Source of the DNA: Planctomycetia bacterium
GTDB taxonomy: Bacteria; Planctomycetota; Planctomycetia; Gemmatales; Gemmataceae
Length of the DNA: 17,646 nt
Direction of reading: 5' to 3'
Assembly (NCBI GenBank): GCA_022616395.1
Contig: JAKEEV010000031.1
Coordinates: forward strand, 1-17,646
Shown: positions 13,192 through 17,646 of the stretch, piece after piece
Numbering within the stretch: the first letter of the stretch is position 1
Layout: each line of letters opens with the position of its first letter
Translations under genes and position numbers: made by a program
Notes under the pieces: generated by a model
What the model saw: the letters and a program-made list of their open reading frames with translations, nothing else
The model's database searches: none
Told to the model about the DNA's origin: nothing

Positions 13192-14022
13192 ATGCGCGTT
13201 GCAGGCAGTCGCGTACTTGTCACGGGTGCCGGACAAGGTCTGGGGTTCGCTATCGCGGTTGCGTTTGCGCGAGCCGGAGCGCACGTCGTTGTTACCGATG
13301 TGAACGCAGCTCGCGTGCAAGAAGCCATCATGAAGCTGAAGGAAACCGGCTCAGCGATATGCGGATACACTCTCGATGTCACTTCGCAAGAACAGATCGA
13401 GCAAGTTCGCGCGCAACTACTCGCCGAACACGGCCCGATTGATCTGCTGGTGAACAACGCCGGGATCGTCTTCGGCGGGCCGTTTCTGAATGTGCCGATT
13501 GAACGTCACCAGACCACGATTGGCATCAACCTCGGCGGTGTGTTGGCGATGACACACGCGTTCTTGCCCGATCTACTTTCACGCCCCGCGGGCCACATCG
13601 TCAACATCGCGAGCGCCTCCGCGGTCATCGCGCTTCCAATGGCGACAACCTACGCCGCGAGCAAGTGGGCGGTTCTGGGTTTCTCGGAATCGCTTCGAGA
13701 AGAATTGCGCGTGCTGGGTCACCGACACATCAGCATCACTGCGGTGTGCCCAACTTACATCAAGACGGGGCTATTCGATGGCGTACAGCCGGGCCGACTC
13801 ACAGGCTGGCTGACACCAGAGCAGGTCGCGGACGCAGTTGTGCGAGCAGTCGAGAAGCGCAGAGAGTTCGTCATGCTGCCGTGGATCGTGCGGGCAATCT
13901 ATGCGCTGACCGCTGGCTGGCCGAGAAGCTGGTATCAGGCGATGTGCCGAGCCTTCGGCGTTTCAAAGAGCATGACCGAATGGAAGGGCCACGCTCCACA
14001 GAGTGATCCCAGACCGCAGTGA
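13192..14022 (+). CDS. Short-chain dehydrogenase/reductase (classical SDR)
   Basis: NAD(P)-dependent oxidoreductase of the classical SDR family, 276 residues. Visible motifs: nucleotide-binding TGAGQGLG at 11-18, acidic Asp36 at the end of the second strand (suggests NAD(H) over NADP(H)), LDVTS at 61-65, NNAG at 88-91, Asn113, Ser141 in NIASAS, and the catalytic YAASK with Tyr154 and Lys158. After the Rossmann core a C-terminal extension (RREFVMLPWIVRAIYALTAG and WPRSWYQAMCRAFG) is amphipathic or hydrophobic and may attach the enzyme to a membrane. The substrate is unknown; retinol-, sterol- or fatty-acid-type reductases share such extensions. Start ATG has GGAG 7 nt upstream; the frame stays open far upstream through the redoxin gene, which is coincidental. 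Confidence 0.92.
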   Translation: MRVAGSRVLVTGAGQGLGFAIAVAFARAGAHVVVTDVNAARVQEAIMKLKETGSAICGYTLDVTSQEQIEQVRAQLLAEHGPIDLLVNNAGIVFGGPFLNVPIERHQTTIGINLGGVLAMTHAFLPDLLSRPAGHIVNIASASAVIALPMATTYAASKWAVLGFSESLREELRVLGHRHISITAVCPTYIKTGLFDGVQPGRLTGWLTPEQVADAVVRAVEKRREFVMLPWIVRAIYALTAGWPRSWYQAMCRAFGVSKSMTEWKGHAPQSDPRPQ

Positions 14023-14409
14023 GGGCTGGCGTGATGATACAAACCCCTCTTGCCTCTTCTCATTGAAGCGAAGCGCTCCGCGGCGACTTCTCCCTGTTGG
14101 GTGCGATGTCGAAATGCTCGGTGCGTTGAGTGGGAAGGGAAGAGAAACCAAGACCCCTCACCCGCCGTTACGACTGACGCGAAGCGCGTCAGTCTACGGC
14201 GACCTCGCCCCGCCAAAGCGGGGCGAGGTGGTGTGGTTGCAGTTCCGATTAGCTCCACGAAATGGGCAAGCGCCCCACCTCGCCCCGCTTCTGCGGGGAG
14301 AGGTCGCCGCCGCGGAGCGCTTCGCTCCGCGGATAGCGGCGGGTGAGGGGATTTCAAACTCAATCATCATCAACCACGAACTCTTCAACACGATTCACTT
14401 CAGTCACTT
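14023..14409. other. Repeat-filled spacer without genes
   Basis: This 387-nt gap between convergent genes holds no convincing coding sequence. It is dominated by the multi-hairpin element at 14154-14350. A partial, inverted piece of the same material (AAGCGCTCCGCGGCGACTTC, 14073-14092) lies to the left, suggesting repeated insertion and decay. Confidence 0.7.
14154..14350. repeat. 197-bp cloverleaf-like repeat with four internal hairpins
   Basis: Perfect 14-bp outer arms (CCCCTCACCCGCCG at 14154-14167 and its complement at 14337-14350) enclose four hairpins: ACTGACGCG/CGCGTCAGT at 14173-14193, CCTCGCCCCGC/GCGGGGCGAGG at 14203-14228, a near copy of the latter with one mismatch at 14278-14303, and CCGCGGAGCG/CGCTCCGCGG at 14310-14332. 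The outer arms would close a multi-branched structure. No protein is encoded. Confidence 0.85.
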
Positions 14410-15639
14410 CTACGGCCGTCCGTTGGGAGTGGTCGCGAGACGCTTCACGGCCAACTGCTGAGCTTGCGGGCCGAACCGACCGAGCTTCGCGAACTCCTTC
14501 TTCGCGGACTTCTCGTCGATCTGCCCCGCGCGGAGCCGAAGCACGATCTTCTCGGCAACCACCTCCTGTTCGGGAGTCAGGAAATCGTGCCGGCCGACCA
14601 GCACGCGAACCACTTCCTTCGGCTTGGGATCAACTGTCAGCGGAAGGAGTTCATCAGTCTTCTTGCGCGGAACCAGATATAAGAGCCGCGTACCTTCCTC
14701 GCCGAACCAAGCGGCGTCCCACGTCTTGACCATCGCCTTCGCTTCCTTCTCGTAAAGGCCCGCAGCAGTCAGTTCCTTCACCAGGAAGTCGGCCAACTCG
14801 GCGCGCTTGCCACCCATCTCCGGCAAGAGCGCATCCATCGTGCTTCCGGAGTTCAGCTCACCCACCGGGCGGAATCCAATCTTCCCATCGCGCACAGTAA
14901 CCAACACCAGCCCATCCAATTGCCCGCCGGCGTTGTTCGTGATGCGCACCTTGTCGCTTCCCAGCGCTCGAACAATAACCGGCGGTGGGAATGTTCCAAC
15001 CCCGCGATAGAAGAGGAACTTCTCGCGCTGCACGATCGCGCCACCCGGACGCTCCCCGGCTCGGCGCTTGTCTCCAATGGCGTTCACCTGAAGCGGAACG
15101 GCGTCCGTCTCGCGGGCGTGGTAGTAGTGATTGTCTCCCTTGTCGCGCCGGAAGCGGGCCGGTTCGTTGGGTGTCAGCTTCACGTCCCAGCGAATCGTCT
15201 GCCCGCCGACCTTGTCGTTGCGATCCGTGCGAATCGGAGGACCAGCGGCATACGGATACCATTCCGTAATCCAGCCGCGCGGGAAGTCCACCTTCACGGA
15301 GACTCGCATCTCCTTATCGGTGTAGAAGTAGATCACCGGCGTCTCCATGCTCACCAGTCCGTCTCGAAGGAGCCGACCGATCTTCTGTGTCTGGTCGTAG
15401 GGGTAATAAACGAAGCTCGGCAAATCGACATTGTTCGGCGCAAAGTTGGCGGGCACGCCATCCGAACCCGAGAAGCTCGTAAACGTGCCCCACTCGTGAG
15501 CGACAAGACTCGTTGACGCGGGCGTAACCGGCACCGGAGCCGGTTCGGGCTTGCTCGGTTCAGCGGCTGTGCTTGGGATGAGAAAGACGCCCGCGGCAAG
15601 CGCGGAGCCGGCAAGGAGCGCGATCAGAAACGTTCTCAT
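14410..15639 (-). CDS. Secreted protein of unknown function (HEWGTFTSF family)
   Basis: A 409-residue protein with a signal peptide (MRTFLIALLAGSALAAGVFL, cut near STAAEP) and a short Pro-rich linker, then VAHEWGTFTSFSGSDGVPAN, LPSFVYYPYD, SMETPVIYFYTDKEMRVSVK, FPRGWITEWYPYA, a central region with KFLFYRGVGTFPPPVIVRA, and a C-terminal part with TWDAAWFGEEGTRLLYLVPR. The end (LTPEQEVVAEKIVLRLRAGQ and FAKLGRFGPQAQQLAVKRL) looks helical. I recognise the HEWGTFT pattern as recurring in exported proteins of planctomycetes and related bacteria, but know no function. Start ATG has GGAGA 6 nt upstream; a longer frame starting 13 codons earlier would precede the signal peptide. It is convergent with the SDR gene and divergent from fbp. 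Confidence 0.85.
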   Translation of the reverse strand: MRTFLIALLAGSALAAGVFLIPSTAAEPSKPEPAPVPVTPASTSLVAHEWGTFTSFSGSDGVPANFAPNNVDLPSFVYYPYDQTQKIGRLLRDGLVSMETPVIYFYTDKEMRVSVKVDFPRGWITEWYPYAAGPPIRTDRNDKVGGQTIRWDVKLTPNEPARFRRDKGDNHYYHARETDAVPLQVNAIGDKRRAGERPGGAIVQREKFLFYRGVGTFPPPVIVRALGSDKVRITNNAGGQLDGLVLVTVRDGKIGFRPVGELNSGSTMDALLPEMGGKRAELADFLVKELTAAGLYEKEAKAMVKTWDAAWFGEEGTRLLYLVPRKKTDELLPLTVDPKPKEVVRVLVGRHDFLTPEQEVVAEKIVLRLRAGQIDEKSAKKEFAKLGRFGPQAQQLAVKRLATTPNGRP

Positions 15640-15965
15640 GGTCACTCTCCGCAAGGGTAGATTCGCGGGCCGCCACAATCGCGGCCGTCTGACGAATACT
15701 ACCCGCGAGGACTACCAATAGAATGTTGTTAATCGAAAACGATATACAGCGCTGTGTTGTAAATGCAGACGTGCCCGACAGTGAAGGGAGCGATTTCCAC
15801 ACCGTGACGAGTTCAACCCAGAAAAACACCGCCCACCACCGTGTGCTCATCTGGACTGGGCAGTGTGTCGAATAGTACCATTGCGTCACTTCTAACCTGA
15901 ACATGCTTCTTCCGATCCTTTCCCCGGGTGTTACCCGACGCCCGACAACCTTCGAGGGTAAGCCG
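15640..15965. other. Divergent spacer between the HEWGTFT gene and fbp
   Basis: A 326-nt region lacking a gene and, unlike the other spacers, lacking an obvious repeat family. It is less GC-rich around 15700-15780. TATACA at 15743-15748 is a possible -10, but the nearest -35-like hexamer (TTGTTA, 15726-15731) is only 11 nt away, so no promoter is called. Confidence 0.5.
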
Positions 15966-17006
15966 ATGACCGTTCCGAATGAACCAGGCGCGGATTTCGA
16001 CCGCTTTCAGCGGGGTGAGAACGGCCTCTTAACCGTTCAGCAACACATTCTGCGTGAACAGGGGCGTTCGCCCGGAGCAACCGGCGAATTCTCCTGGCTG
16101 CTCTCCGGCATCACGCTGGCAACCAAGATGATTGCCTCTCGCGTGCGCCAGGCGGGACTGACCGACATCATCGGCGAATACGGTCGATCCAACATCCAGG
16201 GAGAGAAGCAGCAGAAGCTTGATGTGTACGCGAACGAAACGCTCCTGCATTGCCTGAGTTGGCGCGACTCCATCGGGTTTGTCGCATCGGAAGAGAACGA
16301 GCTACCGATGGCCGTTCATCACGGCTCTCCTTCGGCCAAATACGCGGTGGTGTTCGATCCGCTTGACGGCTCATCGAACATCGACGTGAACGTGAGCGTC
16401 GGGACGACGTTCTCCGTACTGCGTCGGCCTGACGACGGGCGCGAGGATGTCTCGGCTTGGGTTCTTCAGCCTGGCAAGGTGCAAGTCGCGGCCGGTTACG
16501 TTCTCTACGGCTCTTCAACGATGCTCGTCTACACCACCGGTAACGGGGTTCACGGTTTCACACTCGACCCGGCCGTCGGCGCATACATCATGAGTCACGA
16601 GAACATCCGAATGCCGATTCAGGGCGGCTACTATTCGGTGAACGAAGCTTACCACAATGAGTTCCCGGAGATGTATCGCGCGTACCTCGATCACATTCGC
16701 AAGGGCGGACTGGGCAAGCGCTATTCCACCCGCTACATCGGCTCGATGGTCGCGGACTTCCACCGAACGCTGCTCAAGGGAGGAGTGTTCCTCTACCCGC
16801 CAACCGCCGAAAGCCCCGGCGGGAAACTTCGCCTCTTGTACGAAGCGAACCCGATCGCATTCCTCGCGGAACAGGCTGGCGGGTCCGCGACAGACGGCCG
16901 CGGGCGCATTCTGGACATCCAGCCGCGGAGCATTCACCAACGCACTCCGCTGGTTGTGGGCAGTCAGAAAGAGATGGAAGCCTTCGCGAAGTTCGCGGGG
17001 AAATAG
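15966..17006 (+). CDS. fbp: Class I fructose-1,6-bisphosphatase
   Basis: Hydrolyses fructose 1,6-bisphosphate to fructose 6-phosphate in gluconeogenesis and pentose supply, with Mg2+. The 346-residue protein has class I signatures: GEKQQKLDVYAN at 79-90, the metal-binding SEENE at 108-112 and DPLDGSSNIDVNVSVGTTF at 131-149, then VQVAAGYVLYGSSTMLVYT, YYSVNEAY, YSTRYIGSMVADFHRTLLKG and LRLLYEANPIAFLAEQAGG. I prefer the ATG at 15966, with GAGG about 8 nt upstream; an in-frame ATG at 15903 would add 21 residues with no family similarity and no Shine-Dalgarno. It is followed at once by a hairpin repeat that may end the transcript. Confidence 0.97.
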   Translation: MTVPNEPGADFDRFQRGENGLLTVQQHILREQGRSPGATGEFSWLLSGITLATKMIASRVRQAGLTDIIGEYGRSNIQGEKQQKLDVYANETLLHCLSWRDSIGFVASEENELPMAVHHGSPSAKYAVVFDPLDGSSNIDVNVSVGTTFSVLRRPDDGREDVSAWVLQPGKVQVAAGYVLYGSSTMLVYTTGNGVHGFTLDPAVGAYIMSHENIRMPIQGGYYSVNEAYHNEFPEMYRAYLDHIRKGGLGKRYSTRYIGSMVADFHRTLLKGGVFLYPPTAESPGGKLRLLYEANPIAFLAEQAGGSATDGRGRILDIQPRSIHQRTPLVVGSQKEMEAFAKFAGK

Positions 17007-17010
17007 TTTT

Positions 17011-17072
17011 GTTGGAGTCCCGCCTGAAGCGGTCCTGAAGGCAAGAAGACCGCCTAAAGGCGGGACTCCAAC
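17011..17072. repeat. GTTGGAGTCCCGCC hairpin repeat after fbp
   Basis: GTTGGAGTCCCGCCTGAAGC at 17011-17030 and onward pairs with the complementary arm ending in GGCGGGACTCCAAC at 17072, enclosing a second stem (GCGGTC/GACCGC). It begins 5 nt after the fbp stop codon, so it could serve as the 3' hairpin of the fbp mRNA. Confidence 0.88.
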
Positions 17073-17094
17073 GAAAACCAGCTCGCTCTTTTGA

Positions 17095-17152
17095 GTTGGA
17101 GTCCCGGCTTTAGCCGGTCTTGGTTTTTCCGCCTCAGTAGCAGGACTCCAAC
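17095..17152. repeat. Second, more decayed GTTGGAGTCCCG repeat
   Basis: GTTGGAGTCCCGGCTTTAGC at 17095-17114 pairs at its outer end with GGACTCCAAC at 17143-17152, but the inner part is mismatched. It shares the outer 12 bases with the copy at 17011, giving two members of one family within 150 bp. Confidence 0.75.
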
Positions 17153-17170
17153 CCAGACGGAACCTTCGCC

Positions 17171-17395
17171 ATGAGAATCTTCGACCCGATCCAGGAGCCG
17201 TGGGCGCGGCTGATCGCGGCTCTGATCCCGTGCGGGTTCGGAGGAGCGTCGTTGTTCTTCCTCCCTCCGTTGTTTGGCATCGGACTGGCGTCCGGCGGAC
17301 TCATCGCCGTTATCATGCACTGGGCCGCTCGGCTCGATGAACGCGCTCTCTGGCTTGGGCGGAAAGAAGAACCGCCAGACGAGGACGACTTCTAA
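17171..17395 (+). CDS. Small two-helix membrane protein, hypothetical
   Basis: A 74-residue protein: MRIFDPIQEPWARL, then two hydrophobic stretches (LIAALIPCGFGGASLFFLPP at ~14-33 and FGIGLASGGLIAVIMHWAA at ~35-53), and a charged end (RLDERALWLGRKEEPPDEDDF). This suggests a helical hairpin in the inner membrane with an acidic cytoplasmic tail. The Shine-Dalgarno is weak (GGAA, 9 nt upstream). Its stop codon is only 25 nt before the next gene on the same strand, which suggests co-transcription. Compared with shadows of real genes, the orderly hydrophobic pattern and tight spacing support coding. No family recognised. Confidence 0.7.
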   Translation: MRIFDPIQEPWARLIAALIPCGFGGASLFFLPPLFGIGLASGGLIAVIMHWAARLDERALWLGRKEEPPDEDDF

Positions 17396-17420
17396 CTCAC
17401 ACTGCGCAAGGAGCATTCCC

Positions 17421-17646
17421 ATGACCAACCGCGAGCAAGCTGGGTTCAGCACGCGAGCCATTCACGCCGGTCAGGACGCGGACCCCACGACCGGAGCGAC
17501 AGTCGTGCCCATTTATGCAACGAGTACCTACACGCAGGCCGCACCCGGTCAGCACAAGGGGTACGAATACAGCCGAAGCGGTAACCCAACCCGCACGGCA
17601 CTTGAAACAGCTCTTGCCGCACTCGAAGAAGGCGAGCGCGGACTGG
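17421..17646 (+). CDS. Cystathionine gamma-synthase/lyase-type PLP enzyme (5' part)
   Basis: The first 75 codons of a Cys/Met-metabolism PLP-dependent enzyme, cut off by the window edge. The N-terminus is diagnostic: FSTRAIHAGQDADPTTGATV, VVPIYATSTYTQAAPG, YEYSRSGNPTRTALETALAALEEGERGL. This segment includes the YSRSGNPT signature, whose Tyr and Arg bind the PLP phosphate of the neighbouring subunit. Family members make cystathionine from O-acylhomoserine and cysteine (synthase) or cleave cystathionine (lyase); the fragment does not distinguish them. The ATG has AAGGAG 7 nt upstream. Confidence 0.93.
   Translation, partial: MTNREQAGFSTRAIHAGQDADPTTGATVVPIYATSTYTQAAPGQHKGYEYSRSGNPTRTALETALAALEEGERGL

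Noticed and set aside
12358..14022. Single 554-residue fusion protein ending in the SDR
   Set aside because: The upstream part is an out-of-frame shadow of the redoxin protein; the SDR has its own ATG with GGAG at the right spacing.
15726..15748. Promoter TTGTTA / TATACA upstream of fbp
   Set aside because: Only 11 nt separate the hexamers, too short for sigma70.

Overview
The window looks like a chromosomal piece of a GC-rich planctomycete, most likely a member of the Gemmataceae. This is an inference from gene content. It carries a secreted PQQ-type beta-propeller protein starting EDWPQWLG, an ECF sigma factor of the Gemmata type fused to a membrane helix and an extra C-terminal domain, a redoxin / cytochrome c / copper-monooxygenase-like secreted protein, and many families of hairpin-forming interspersed repeats. 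No database search was possible.

Layout. 1-3278 (minus strand): a translation and secretion cluster read ffh, rpsP, trmD, rplS, with rimM missing from its usual place between rpsP and trmD. 3279-3596: spacer holding a long nested inverted repeat. 3597-4979 (plus): secreted beta-propeller protein. 4980-6003: about 1 kb without a convincing gene, containing a sigma70-like promoter, a 128-bp nested palindrome, a second copy of its core and a G-rich tract. 6004-7368 (plus): membrane-anchored ECF sigma factor. 7369-7548: CAGTCAT-type repeat hairpin. 7558-9734 (minus): hisF followed by a PilT-type ATPase. 9812-10060: hairpins and a small minus-strand membrane protein. 10358-11032 (minus): DtxR/MntR-type metalloregulator. 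11118-11227: three copies of a 29-bp repeat. 11327-14022 (plus): redoxin-cytochrome-copper protein and a short-chain dehydrogenase, separated by another repeat. 14023-14409: multi-hairpin repeat element. 14410-15639 (minus): secreted protein of unknown function. 15966-17646 (plus): class I fructose-1,6-bisphosphatase, a small two-helix membrane protein, and the start of a cystathionine gamma-synthase-like enzyme that runs off the edge.

Most genes are housekeeping or envelope genes in short transcription units; only ffh-rpsP-trmD-rplS, hisF-pilT and the last two genes look like co-transcribed groups. The striking theme is the load of different palindromic repeat families at gene ends and in spacers. 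One of them sits in frame inside hisF, adding about 32 residues right after the catalytic Asp130 strand. Another appears to supply the C-terminal tail of TrmD. These protein-invading repeats are the most interesting signal in the window.
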